Positions 23,365 through 32,039 of a stretch of 64,000 nucleotides of DNA are shown here, one piece after another (the stretch's first letter is position 1; each line of letters starts with the position of its first letter). Source of the stretch: Streptomyces sp. SID12488 (GTDB taxonomy: Bacteria > Actinomycetota > Actinomycetes > Streptomycetales > Streptomycetaceae); NCBI RefSeq assembly GCF_010548275.1, contig NZ_JAAGLT010000029.1, positions 56,071 to 120,070 of the forward strand, given 5' to 3'. A program made the translations under genes and the position numbers. The notes under the pieces were generated by a model that was given only the letters and a program-made list of their open reading frames with translations, had not been told where the DNA came from and did no database searches.

Positions 23365-24807
23365 CTAGTGCACGCCCAGCCAGCCCTCAAGAGGATGGAG
23401 GGCGAAATAGACGAAGAAGATGCCTGTCAGGGCCCACATGAAGGCGCCGATCTCCCGAGCCCTGCCCTGCGCGACCTGGATGGCGACGTACGAGATCACG
23501 CCGGCCGCGACGCCCGCCGTGATCGAGTACGTGAACGGCATGATCACGACGGTCAGGAAGACCGGGACGGCGGTGGCGCGGTCTGCCCAGTCGACGTGCC
23601 TGGCGTTCGACATCATCATCGCGCCGATCACCACCAGGGCTGCCGCCGCGACCTCCCCGGGCACGATCGCCGTCAGCGGGGCGAAGAAGAGGCAGGCCGC
23701 GAAGAACAGGCCGGTGACGACGGAGGACAGGCCCGTCCGGGCACCCTCCCCCACGCCCGTCGCCGACTCCACGAAGACCGTCTGGCCCGACGCGCCGGCG
23801 ACGCCGCCGATCGCCCCGCCCGCGCCGTCGATCAGCAGCGCCTTGGACAGGCCCGGCATCCGGCCCTTGTCGTCGGCGAGCCCGGCCTCCGTGCCGACGC
23901 CGATGATCGTCGCCATCGCGTCGAAGAAGCCTGCGAGGACGAGGGTGAACACGATCATGCCGACCGTCATCGCCCCGACCTTCCCCCAGCCGCCGAACTC
24001 GACGCCCCCGAGGAGCGAGAAGTCCGGCATCGACACCGCGCTGCCGTGCAACTCCGGTGCGCCGCCGGCCCATTGCTTCGGGTCGATCACGCCCGTCGCG
24101 TTGAGCACGACGGCAAGGACGGTACCGCTGACGATGCCGATGAGGATCGCGCCGGGGGTGCCGCGCGCCTGGAGCATGACGATCAGGAGAAGGGTCGCGG
24201 CGAACAACAGCACGGGCCAGCCGGCGAGTTCGCCGGTCGGTCCGAGGGAGAGGGGAGTTGCCGTGCCCTGGTGGACGAAACCGGCCTTGACCAGGCCGAT
24301 CAGCGCGACGAACAGGCCGATGCCCATGGTGATCGCGTGCTTCAGCGCCAGCGGGATCGCGTTCATGATCATCTCGCGTAGGCCGGTGACGACCAGCAGC
24401 ATGATGACCACGCCGTACAGCACGCACATGCCCATCGCCTGCGGCCAGGTCATGACGGGCGCCACCTGCGAGGACAGTACGCCGGACACGGACAGGCCGG
24501 CCGCGAGGGCGAGGGGGACCTTGCCGAGGAAGCCCATGAGGAGCGTGGCGAGGGCCGCCGCGAGGGCGGTGGCGGTGATCAGCGCGTGCTGGCCGAGGGT
24601 GTTTCCGGCGGCGTCCTTGCCGGAGAGGATCAGCGGGTTGAGGAGCAGGATGTACGCCATCGCCATGAAGGTGGTGATGCCGCCGCGGATCTCCCGGCCG
24701 GGGGTGGACTTGCGGGCGGTGATCTGGAAGTAGCGGTCGAGTGAGGACCGGTCGGGGGCCGCCGGGTCCTGTGTGCGGCTTTTCGACTCCAGTGACTGTT
24801 GGGTCAT
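23365..24807 (-). CDS. NCS2-family purine permease (AzgA-like)
   Basis: A 480-aa membrane protein with about 12 hydrophobic segments. The opening LDRYFQITARKSTPGREIRG then GITTFMAMAYILLLNP and the later GVGTEAGLADDKG and GASGQTVFVESATGVGEGAR motifs are those of the AzgA branch of NCS2 transporters (adenine/guanine/hypoxanthine:H+ symport). The ATG at 24807 has GGGAG upstream. A large nested inverted repeat separates it from the xanthine dehydrogenase genes, so it probably has its own promoter together with xdhC. Role: supply of purine bases for salvage or oxidation. Confidence 0.93.
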   Translation of the reverse strand: MTQQSLESKSRTQDPAAPDRSSLDRYFQITARKSTPGREIRGGITTFMAMAYILLLNPLILSGKDAAGNTLGQHALITATALAAALATLLMGFLGKVPLALAAGLSVSGVLSSQVAPVMTWPQAMGMCVLYGVVIMLLVVTGLREMIMNAIPLALKHAITMGIGLFVALIGLVKAGFVHQGTATPLSLGPTGELAGWPVLLFAATLLLIVMLQARGTPGAILIGIVSGTVLAVVLNATGVIDPKQWAGGAPELHGSAVSMPDFSLLGGVEFGGWGKVGAMTVGMIVFTLVLAGFFDAMATIIGVGTEAGLADDKGRMPGLSKALLIDGAGGAIGGVAGASGQTVFVESATGVGEGARTGLSSVVTGLFFAACLFFAPLTAIVPGEVAAAALVVIGAMMMSNARHVDWADRATAVPVFLTVVIMPFTYSITAGVAAGVISYVAIQVAQGRAREIGAFMWALTGIFFVYFALHPLEGWLGVH

Positions 24808-24892
24808 GTGTGCCGACTCCCAAGGTTCATAGGGGATTGGAAGGTGCACGACCCGGGGGACGGCCCGAGGCGAATGGGGTACTTGCGGTGTG

Positions 24893-25048
24893 CGTTGTCG
24901 GGTGCGGGCCGGTGGGACTTCTCGCGCAGTTCCCCGCGCCCCCGAAAAGCAGGGGCTGCGCCCCGTGCTTTTCGGCCCGCAGGGGCCGTTGCCTTTAGGG
25001 GCGCGGGGAACTGCGCGAACAGCCCCCACCGGCCCGCACCCGACAACG
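24893..25048. repeat. 156-bp nested inverted repeat, probable terminator and dispersed Streptomyces element
   Basis: Three nested arm pairs share one centre region. Perfect 24-bp outer arms lie at 24893-24916 and 25025-25048. Perfect 21-bp inner arms lie at 24922-24942 (TCGCGCAGTTCCCCGCGCCCC) and 24998-25018. A central hairpin, 24943-24974, has CGAAAAGCA arms and one bulged G. It begins 6 nt after the xanthine dehydrogenase large-subunit stop and fills the gap to the permease gene. The inner arm core is, to my knowledge, a very common intergenic sequence in Streptomyces chromosomes. Confidence 0.85.
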
Positions 25049-25054
25049 AACCGC

Positions 25055-27454
25055 CTACGCCGTACCCGTGAGGTGCTCCGGGCGTACCGGAGTCTTCGTC
25101 AGCTCCAGACCCGTCGCATTCCGGATCGCCGCCAGGACGGCCGGAGTCGACGACAGGGTCGGGGCCTCGCCGACACCTCGGAGGCCGTACGGGGCGTGCT
25201 CGTCGGCCAGTTCGAGGACGTCGACCGGGATGGTCGGAGTGTCGAGGATGGTGGGGATCAGATAGTCCGTGAAGGACGGGTTCCTCACCTTGGCCGTCCT
25301 CGGGTCGACGATGATCTCCTCCATCACCGCGATGCCCAGGCCCTGAGTCGTGCCGCCCTGGATCTGGCCGACGACCGACAGCGGGTTGAGCGCCTTGCCG
25401 ACGTCCTGTGCACAGGCCAGTTCGATGACCTTGACCATGCCCAGTTCGGTGTCGACCTCGACGACGGCCCGGTGCGCGGCGAACGAGTACTGGACGTGTC
25501 CGAAGCCCTGGCCGGTGCGGAGGTCGAAGGGTTCGGTCGGCCGGTGCCGCCACTCCGCCTCGACCTCGACGGACTCGTCGCCCAGGACGTCCACCAGGTC
25601 GGCGAGGACCTCCCCGGCGTCCGTGACGACCTTGCCGCCCTCCAGCAGCAGTTCCGCCGTCGCCCAAGCCGGGTGGTAGGAGCCGAACTTGCGGCGCCCC
25701 ACCTCCAGTACCTTCTCCCGCACCAGCTCGCACGAGTTCTTGACGGCGCCGCCGGTGACGTACGTCTGCCGGGAGGCCGAGGTCGAACCGGCCGAGCCCA
25801 CCTGGGTGTCGGCCGGGTGGATCGTCACCTGGGTGACGCCCAGCTCGGTGCGGGCGATCTGGGCGTGGACGGTGACCCCGCCCTGGCCCACTTCCGCCAT
25901 CGCCGTGTGGACCGTGGCCACCGGCTCGCCGCCGACAACCTCCATACGCACGCGGGCGGTCGAGTAGTCGTCGAAACCCTCGGAGAAGCCGACGTTCTTG
26001 ATGCCGACCGCGTAGCCGATGCCCCGGACCACGCCCTCGCCGTGGGTGGTGTTGGAGAGGCCGCCGGGCAGCTGCCGTACGTCCGCCGCCTCACCCGCCG
26101 CCAGCCACTGCTGCTCCGGCGGGAGGGGCATCGCCTTGACCCTGCGCAGGAGTTCGGCGACCGGGGCCGGGGAGTCGACGGCCTGCCCGGTCGGCAGCAG
26201 CGAGCCCTGTTCCATGGCGTTGAGACGGCGGAACTCGACCCGGTCCATGCCCACCGCGTCGGCGAGCTTGTCCATCTGGGCCTCGTAGGCGAAGCACGCC
26301 TGGACCGCGCCGAAGCCGCGCATCGCGCCGCAGGGCGGGTTGTTGGTGTAGAGGGCGATGCAGTCGATGTCGACGTCGTCGACTACGTACGGGCCGGCGC
26401 CGAGCGAGGCCGCGTTGCCGACGACCGCCGGGGAGGCGGAGGCGTACGCGCCGCCGTCGAGGACGATCCGCGCCTTCAGGTGGGTCAGCTTGCCGTCCTT
26501 GGTGGCCCCGTGCTCGTAGGTGAGCTTCGCGGGGTGCCGGTGGACGTGGCCGAAGAAGGACTCGAAACGGTTGTAGACGATCTTCACCGGTTTGCCGGTG
26601 CGCAGGGCGAGGAGGCAGGAGTGGATCTGCATCGACAGGTCCTCGCGTCCGCCGAACGCGCCGCCGACACCGGACAGTGTCATCCGGATCTTGTCCTCGG
26701 GCAGGCCGAGCACGGGCGCGATCTGGCGCAGGTCGGAGTGCAGCCACTGGGTGGCGATGTAGAGGTCGACTCCGCCGTCCTCGGCGGGGACCGCGAGGCC
26801 GGACTCCGGGCCCAGGAACGCCTGGTCCTGCATGCCGAAGGTGTATTCGCCGGTGACGATGAAGTCGGCGCGTGCGCGGGCGGATTCGACATCGCCGCGG
26901 ACGATCGGCTGACGGTGGACGATGTTCGGGTGGTCGACGTGACCGACGTGGTGGTCGGTGCGGTTCTCGTGGAGGAGGATCGCGTCCGGCGCGGTCGCGG
27001 AGGCCTCGTCGGTGACGACCGGCAGGTCGCGGTACTCGACCTTGATCTTCGCTGCCGCGCGGCGCGCGGTCTCCGGGTGGTCGGCGGCGACGATGGCGAC
27101 CGGTTCGCCGTGGTGGCGGACCCTGCCATGGGCGAGGACGGGGGTGTCCTGGATCTCCAGGCCGTAGTTCCGCACGTCGGTCGGCAGGTCGTCGTACGTC
27201 ATGACCGCGTACACGCCGGGCAGCGCGAGGGCCTCGGCCGTGTCGATGGACACGATCTCGGCGTGGGCGGTCGTGGAGCGCAGGATCTGGCCCCAGAGCA
27301 TGTCCTCGTGCCACATGTCGGACGAGTAGGCGAACTCGCCGGTGACCTTGAGGGTGCCGTCGGGGCGGAGCGTCGACTCGCCGATGCCACCCTTGGTCTT
27401 CGAGCCCTGGGTGACCTTGGTGGGGGTCCCGAGGGGAGCGTTCTTGCCGGGCAT
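25055..27454 (-). CDS. Xanthine dehydrogenase, molybdopterin-binding subunit
   Basis: A 799-aa catalytic subunit that hydroxylates hypoxanthine/xanthine to urate. The order is that of the xanthine oxidase family: N-terminal domain (KVTGEFAYSSDM), Moco domains with QDQAFLGPESGLA, SGVGGAFGGREDLS, NNPPCGAMRGFGAVQ, and near the end APYGLRGVGEAPT, whose Glu matches the conserved catalytic Glu. The ATG lies one base after the stop of the 2Fe-2S gene. It carries only the Mo part, so electrons pass to the separate Fe-S and FAD subunits. Pyrimidine- or aldehyde-type substrates cannot be excluded, but the PucR/permease/XdhC setting favours purines. Confidence 0.93.
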   Translation of the reverse strand: MPGKNAPLGTPTKVTQGSKTKGGIGESTLRPDGTLKVTGEFAYSSDMWHEDMLWGQILRSTTAHAEIVSIDTAEALALPGVYAVMTYDDLPTDVRNYGLEIQDTPVLAHGRVRHHGEPVAIVAADHPETARRAAAKIKVEYRDLPVVTDEASATAPDAILLHENRTDHHVGHVDHPNIVHRQPIVRGDVESARARADFIVTGEYTFGMQDQAFLGPESGLAVPAEDGGVDLYIATQWLHSDLRQIAPVLGLPEDKIRMTLSGVGGAFGGREDLSMQIHSCLLALRTGKPVKIVYNRFESFFGHVHRHPAKLTYEHGATKDGKLTHLKARIVLDGGAYASASPAVVGNAASLGAGPYVVDDVDIDCIALYTNNPPCGAMRGFGAVQACFAYEAQMDKLADAVGMDRVEFRRLNAMEQGSLLPTGQAVDSPAPVAELLRRVKAMPLPPEQQWLAAGEAADVRQLPGGLSNTTHGEGVVRGIGYAVGIKNVGFSEGFDDYSTARVRMEVVGGEPVATVHTAMAEVGQGGVTVHAQIARTELGVTQVTIHPADTQVGSAGSTSASRQTYVTGGAVKNSCELVREKVLEVGRRKFGSYHPAWATAELLLEGGKVVTDAGEVLADLVDVLGDESVEVEAEWRHRPTEPFDLRTGQGFGHVQYSFAAHRAVVEVDTELGMVKVIELACAQDVGKALNPLSVVGQIQGGTTQGLGIAVMEEIIVDPRTAKVRNPSFTDYLIPTILDTPTIPVDVLELADEHAPYGLRGVGEAPTLSSTPAVLAAIRNATGLELTKTPVRPEHLTGTA

Positions 27455-27455
27455 G

Positions 27456-28043
27456 TCAGACCGCCTCTCCCTGTCGGGCCGCCGCGAGCCGGACCGCGTC
27501 CATGATCTTCTCGTAGCCCGTGCAGCGGCACAGGTTGCCCGACAGCGCCTCGCGGATGTCCGCGTCGGTCGGGGTGGGGTTCTGCTCCAGCATCTCGTCG
27601 GCGGCGACCAGCAGACCGGGTGTGCAGAACCCGCACTGGACGGCGCCGGCGTCGATGAACGCCTGCTGGATGGGGGCCAGTTCGGTCCCCTCACCGGTCT
27701 GGGAGTCGGTGGAGCCCTTGGGCTGCCACTGCTTGGCCGCGTCAAGTGACGTACCGCAGGGGCCCGTTCCGCAACTACCGTGCTCTGTACGCTGTCTGGC
27801 GTAGTCGGCGAGCCCTTCGACCGTGACGACCTCGCGCCCTTCCGCCTGTCCCGCCGCGACGAGACACGAGCACACCGGTACACCGTCGAGGCGGACGGTG
27901 CACGAACCGCACTCACCCTGCTCGCAGGCGTTCTTGGAGCCCGGCAGCCCGAGCCGCTCCCGCAGGACGTACAGCAGGGACTCGCCCTCCCACACGTCGT
28001 CCGCTTCCTGCGGACGGCCGTTGACCGTGAAATTGACGCGCAT
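27456..28043 (-). CDS. Xanthine dehydrogenase, 2Fe-2S subunit
   Basis: A 195-aa electron-transfer subunit. Plant-type 2Fe-2S ligands are in ACEQGECGSCTV plus a later Cys in VPVCSCLV; the second, helical cluster domain has CGFCTPG and LCRCTGYEKIM. Between them lies a 35-residue insertion (residues about 85-120, with GSCGTGPCGTS) longer than in most homologues, holding two extra cysteines. The ATG overlaps the stop of the FAD-subunit gene by one base (TGATG). Confidence 0.94.
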   Translation of the reverse strand: MRVNFTVNGRPQEADDVWEGESLLYVLRERLGLPGSKNACEQGECGSCTVRLDGVPVCSCLVAAGQAEGREVVTVEGLADYARQRTEHGSCGTGPCGTSLDAAKQWQPKGSTDSQTGEGTELAPIQQAFIDAGAVQCGFCTPGLLVAADEMLEQNPTPTDADIREALSGNLCRCTGYEKIMDAVRLAAARQGEAV

Positions 28044-28942
28044 CAGGCGACACTCCCCTTCTGGTGGGTCCGGCCGTCCGTGCCGCGGTACGACTCCCAG
28101 GTCCACGTCAGCGTGCGCCGGGCCATCACGCCGACCGCGTGGCGGCGGTAGCTCGCGGTGCCCCGGACGTCGTCGATGGGGTTGCAGGCACCCGCGCACA
28201 GGTCGGCGAACTGCTTGGCGACCGACGGCGTGATGATCTTCCCGTTGTCCCAGAAGCCGCCCTCTTCGAGCGCCGCGTTCAGGAACTCCTCGGCGGCCTT
28301 GGCCCGGACGGGTGTGGGCGCCGCCGAACCGATCCCCGTACGGACGGTCCGGGTCGACGGGTGCAGCGCGAGCCCGAAGGCGCAGACCGCGATGACCATG
28401 GCGTTGCGGGTGCCGACCTTGGAGTACTGCTGGGGCCCGTCCGCCTTGTTGATGTGGACGGCGCGGATCAGCTCGTCGGGGGCGAGCGCGTTGCGCTTCA
28501 CCCCGGTGTAGAAGTCGTCGATCGGGATCAGCCGGGTCCCGCGTACCGACTCGGCCTCGACCTCCGCGCCCGCGGCGAGGAGCGCCGGGTGGGCGTCGCC
28601 GGCCGGGGAGGCGGTGCCGAGGTTGCCGCCGACGCCGCCCCGGTTGCGGATCTGCGGGGAGGCAACCGTGTGCGAGGCGAGGGCCAGGCCCGGCAGCTCC
28701 CCGCGCAGGCTCTCCATGATCCGGGTGTACGGGACCGAGGCGCCGAGCCGCACGCTCTGCTCGCCGGTCTCCCACTCGTAGAGATCTCCGATACGGGTCA
28801 GGTCGAGCAGGTACTCGGGCCGGCGGTGGTCGAAGTTGATCTCGACCATCACGTCGGTGCCGCCCGCGATCGGCACAGCGGTGGGGTGCTCGGCCTTCGC
28901 GGCGAGCGCCTCCCCCCAGCTGGCGGGGCGAAGGAAGTCCAT
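28043..28942 (-). CDS. Xanthine dehydrogenase, FAD-binding subunit
   Basis: A 299-aa flavoprotein of the CO dehydrogenase medium-subunit type. FAD contacts are visible in PIAGGTDVMVEIN and RNRGGVGGNLGTASPAGD, followed by the C-terminal domain (GTASYRRHAVGVMARRTL). It passes electrons from the 2Fe-2S subunit to the final acceptor. First gene of the three-subunit operon; its start faces the divergent PucR gene across 313 nt. Confidence 0.94.
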   Translation of the reverse strand: MDFLRPASWGEALAAKAEHPTAVPIAGGTDVMVEINFDHRRPEYLLDLTRIGDLYEWETGEQSVRLGASVPYTRIMESLRGELPGLALASHTVASPQIRNRGGVGGNLGTASPAGDAHPALLAAGAEVEAESVRGTRLIPIDDFYTGVKRNALAPDELIRAVHINKADGPQQYSKVGTRNAMVIAVCAFGLALHPSTRTVRTGIGSAAPTPVRAKAAEEFLNAALEEGGFWDNGKIITPSVAKQFADLCAGACNPIDDVRGTASYRRHAVGVMARRTLTWTWESYRGTDGRTHQKGSVA

Positions 28943-28980
28943 GACCGGCTCTTTTCCTCTTCGTCGCGTGAGTCGTACCC

Positions 28981-29005
28981 GTGGGCAGTACCAGTGGGCA
29001 GTACC
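28981..29005. promoter_or_regulatory. Tandem repeat in the xdh-pucR divergent promoter region
   Basis: The 12-mer GTGGGCAGTACC occurs at 28981-28992 and again at 28994-29005, with related GTACCCGTGG blocks just outside. It lies about 40 nt upstream of the FAD-subunit start. The 313-nt region 28943-29255 contains no other gene. It also holds an AGAGG/CCTCT stem at about 29160-29180 in locally AT-richer sequence. A regulator site, plausibly for the divergent PucR protein, is inferred. Confidence 0.45.
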
Positions 29006-29255
29006 CGTGGATCGTCCCCGCGGGTCGTGCGAATGGCTCGTTCATGCGCTGTTCACGTGCGGTGTAGCCAGTACACAGGGCTGTACTCCGCCCGGGTCAG
29101 TCACGGAAACCATGAAGGAGTTGGCTGGCCAGGGCGATCGTCTTGTAGATTCGTATGAACAGAGGCCATCAGTAACCTCTCTGATTTTCCCTGGAAACAG
29201 TGATCGCCGCGCAGGCGGAAAAGCGCGGCTCGCAGACAGAACGGCGGCGACGAGA

Positions 29256-30944
29256 ATGCGGCTGCGCGCACTGCTGGACACCGACGCGCTGGGCCTCACG
29301 CTGCTCGGCGGCGAGGACGAGCTGGACCGCACCGTGCGCGGGGTGATGACCACCGACCTCAGGGACCCCAGCCGTTACCTCTCGGGCGGCGAGCTGGTGC
29401 TCACGGGCCTGGCCTGGCGCCGGGACCCCGCGGACTCCGAGGCGTTCGTACGGCTCGTGGCGGGGGCCGGGATCGCGGCCCTGGGCGCCGGCGAGGCCGA
29501 GCTGGGGAACATCCCGGACGACCTGATCGCGGCCTGTGCCCGGCATCGGCTGCCGCTGTTCGCGGTGCACGAGTCGGTCGCGTTCGCAACGATCACCGAA
29601 CACGTCGTCCGGCAGGTGTCCGGTGAGCGCGCCGGAGATCTGGCGGCGGTCGTGGAGCGGCACCGGCGGATGATGACCTCGGGCCTGGCGGGCGGCGGCC
29701 CCGACGTGGTCCTGGACCTGCTCGGCTCGGACCTCGACCTGGGCGCCTGGGTCCTCTCCCCCGCCGGACGGCTCATCGCGGGCTCGAAGGTCTCCGGCCC
29801 CGCCCCGGCCTCCGACGTGTGCGCGGCGCTGGCCGCCGAGCACCTGACGGCGGCCCGCACCGGGAGCCGACATGCGCTCAGCCCCCACCGGGTGACGGTG
29901 GGCGGCACGACGTACTCCCTCTTCCCCGTACGCGGCAACAGCCGCGCCGCCGCGCCGGGCGGCTCCCGGGACGTACGCGAGACCCTGCTGTCCGACTGGC
30001 TGCTCGCCGTCGAGGCGGACGCCGGGGACTGGCCGGCGGAGCGACTCGATCTGCTCCAGGGCGTCACGCAGCTGATCGCGGTCGAGCGCGACCGGCGCGA
30101 CGCGGCACGCGTGGTGCGGCGACGGCTCGCCCAGGAGGTCCTGGATCTGGTCCAGACAGGCGCCGCGCCCGCCGAGATCGCGGCCCGGCTGCGGGTCGCC
30201 GCGCCGGTTCTGCTGCCCGGCCTCGGCGCGGCCCCGCACTGGCAGGTCGTCGTGGCCCGCGTGGACTGGACGGGCGGCGGGATCGAGGGCGGCCCGGTGG
30301 CCCAGGCGTTGCTGGAGGAAATCCTTGTCGACCCGCTCCTGACAGGCCCGGAGCACTCCGACCGGATCGCCGTGGCCCATACGGGGGACGAGGCGATCGC
30401 CCTCGTACCGCTGCCGGCGGTGTCGTCGGAGCACGACGGTTCGGAGGCGGGAATCCTGGCCGAGGAACTGCTCACCGCCGTACGGGACCCGCTGTCGGCG
30501 GGTCTGGACGACGACGGGCGGCTCACGATCGGCGTCAGCGCGGCCGTGCACTCGGCGGAGGGGCTGCGCGGGGCGCTGGAGGAGGCGCGGCACGCCCGCC
30601 GGGTGGCCGGGGCTCGCCCCGGCCGGGTGTGCGCGGCGGGCCACCACGAACTGGCCTCGCACGTGCTTCTGCTCCCGTTCGTCCCGGACGACGTCCGCCG
30701 CGCCTTCACGGCCCGCCTCCTCGACCCCCTGCGGGACTACGACCGGCGTCACCGGGCCGAGCTGATCCCGACGCTGGAGGCGTTCCTGGAGTCCGACGGC
30801 TCGTGGACGCGGTGCGCCGCGCGGCTGCACCTGCATGTCAACACGCTGCGGTACCGAGTGGGGCGGATCGAGCAGTTGACGGGCCGTGACCTGTCGCGGC
30901 TGGAGGACAAGCTGGACTTCTTCCTGGCGTTGCGGATGAGCTGA
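29256..30944 (+). CDS. PucR-family transcriptional regulator of purine catabolism
   Basis: A 562-aa regulator. The N-terminal PucR sensor domain (about 1-130) starts MRLRALLDTDALGLTLLGGE and includes RYLSGGELVLTGLAWR. A GGDEF-like middle (CdaR type) follows, and the PucR C-terminal helix-turn-helix (about 505-560) reads GSWTRCAARLHLHVNTLRYR then VGRIEQLTGRDL. It is transcribed away from the xdh genes, the usual setting for a pathway regulator. The ATG at 29256 starts exactly at the conserved domain; in-frame codons extend upstream with no conservation, and the ribosome binding site (GACGAG) is modest. Confidence 0.9.
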   Translation: MRLRALLDTDALGLTLLGGEDELDRTVRGVMTTDLRDPSRYLSGGELVLTGLAWRRDPADSEAFVRLVAGAGIAALGAGEAELGNIPDDLIAACARHRLPLFAVHESVAFATITEHVVRQVSGERAGDLAAVVERHRRMMTSGLAGGGPDVVLDLLGSDLDLGAWVLSPAGRLIAGSKVSGPAPASDVCAALAAEHLTAARTGSRHALSPHRVTVGGTTYSLFPVRGNSRAAAPGGSRDVRETLLSDWLLAVEADAGDWPAERLDLLQGVTQLIAVERDRRDAARVVRRRLAQEVLDLVQTGAAPAEIAARLRVAAPVLLPGLGAAPHWQVVVARVDWTGGGIEGGPVAQALLEEILVDPLLTGPEHSDRIAVAHTGDEAIALVPLPAVSSEHDGSEAGILAEELLTAVRDPLSAGLDDDGRLTIGVSAAVHSAEGLRGALEEARHARRVAGARPGRVCAAGHHELASHVLLLPFVPDDVRRAFTARLLDPLRDYDRRHRAELIPTLEAFLESDGSWTRCAARLHLHVNTLRYRVGRIEQLTGRDLSRLEDKLDFFLALRMS

Positions 30945-31147
30945 GCCCAGGGAGGTGTGCGTTGCCAGGGGTCCGGGGCGTGCGGTCCTGGCACGCGCCG
31001 GGTGGGGCCGGTCGCGCGGCAACCAGGGCACCCATTCTTCCCCGACTTTGTGAATTCTTTCACCCATCCCCTTGGCCCGGCACCAGGATTCGTGCTGAGA
31101 TGCCGCCACCACTCAACAGGCTCGATGGCGTGCTCGGGGAGGGCAAC

Positions 31148-31921
31148 GTGGCGTACACCGCCATGTCTGGTTCGGGAACGACCTCTGGGGACGATCCGCT
31201 CCAGACCGCGGTATGGCGGCTGCGCTCACGCGCCTGCTGGGCGGACGCGGCGGCGCTGCTCGACCCCAGCACGGCCGACGCCTCGCTCCAGCGGGCCGCG
31301 CTGCTCGTGGAGCGGTGCCTGTACACCGAGCAGGGCTGGGGAGAGGCCGAGGACGCACTCCGTACGGCGGAGGCGGTGGCCCAGAGCGACGACGAGCGAG
31401 GCGCGGCGGCGTGTGAGCGCGGGCAACTGGCTTACGCGGCAACCCTGCTCGGGGTACGGGACCGGGCCGACGAGGCGCGGGCCGCGCTGGGGCGGGCGGC
31501 GGCGCTGATCCCGCCGGGGGCTTCCGGGCGGGCGGTGCTGGACTTCCGGCGGGGGCTGCTGGCCGAGAACCTGGCGCGCTCTCCGCAGGCGGCGCGGGCC
31601 GCGTACCGGCGGGCACACGCGGGGGCGACCGCGCACGCCGATCCGCTGCTGCTGTCGTTCACGTGGCGTCATCTGGCTGGACTCGCCCTGCGCGAGGGGG
31701 AGTTGGCGGAGGCGCGGCACGGGTTCAGTGAATCACTGCGGATTCGGGAGGAGTTGGGGTATCTGGTCGGGACGGCGCCCGCGTTGGCGTCGCTCGCCGA
31801 CGCGGAGTCCGAGCCGGAGGCTTCGCGGCTGCGGGCCGAGGCGGGGCGGCTGTTCCGGTTGCTCGGGGGCGTACCGACCTGGCTGGCGCGGCAGTTGGCT
31901 CCGCCGGCGGCATCTGCGTAG
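31148..31921 (+). CDS. Tetratricopeptide-repeat protein
   Basis: A 257-aa, Ala/Leu/Arg-rich all-helical protein with TPR-like pairs (WADAAALLDPS, ALRTAEAVAQSDDERGAA, LAEARHGFSESLRIREELG). These scaffolds bind other proteins. The GTG at 31148 has a strong GGGGAGGG site 7 nt upstream; an earlier in-frame ATG at 31100 is a weaker alternative. It lies about 200 nt downstream of the PucR gene and is not obviously part of purine metabolism. Confidence 0.75.
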   Translation: MAYTAMSGSGTTSGDDPLQTAVWRLRSRACWADAAALLDPSTADASLQRAALLVERCLYTEQGWGEAEDALRTAEAVAQSDDERGAAACERGQLAYAATLLGVRDRADEARAALGRAAALIPPGASGRAVLDFRRGLLAENLARSPQAARAAYRRAHAGATAHADPLLLSFTWRHLAGLALREGELAEARHGFSESLRIREELGYLVGTAPALASLADAESEPEASRLRAEAGRLFRLLGGVPTWLARQLAPPAASA

Positions 31922-31960
31922 TTGCGCCCACTGTAGGGGGCAGTGCGGTTGTGGGGCGAG

Positions 31961-32029
31961 TGCGGGTACGTTGTGGCTTGTCGCGCCCACGCGGCGGAGC
32001 CGCACATCAGACACAGCCCCGCGCCCCTT
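31961..32029. repeat. Dispersed intergenic repeat, copy 2
   Basis: A 69-bp near-copy of 15705-15772 in the same orientation, again between convergent genes (TPR protein and GntR regulator). The shared core GTTGTGGCTTGTCGCGCCCA is unchanged. It reaches to within 11 nt of the GntR stop codon. Confidence 0.8.
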
Positions 32030-32039
32030 CAGTGTCGGT

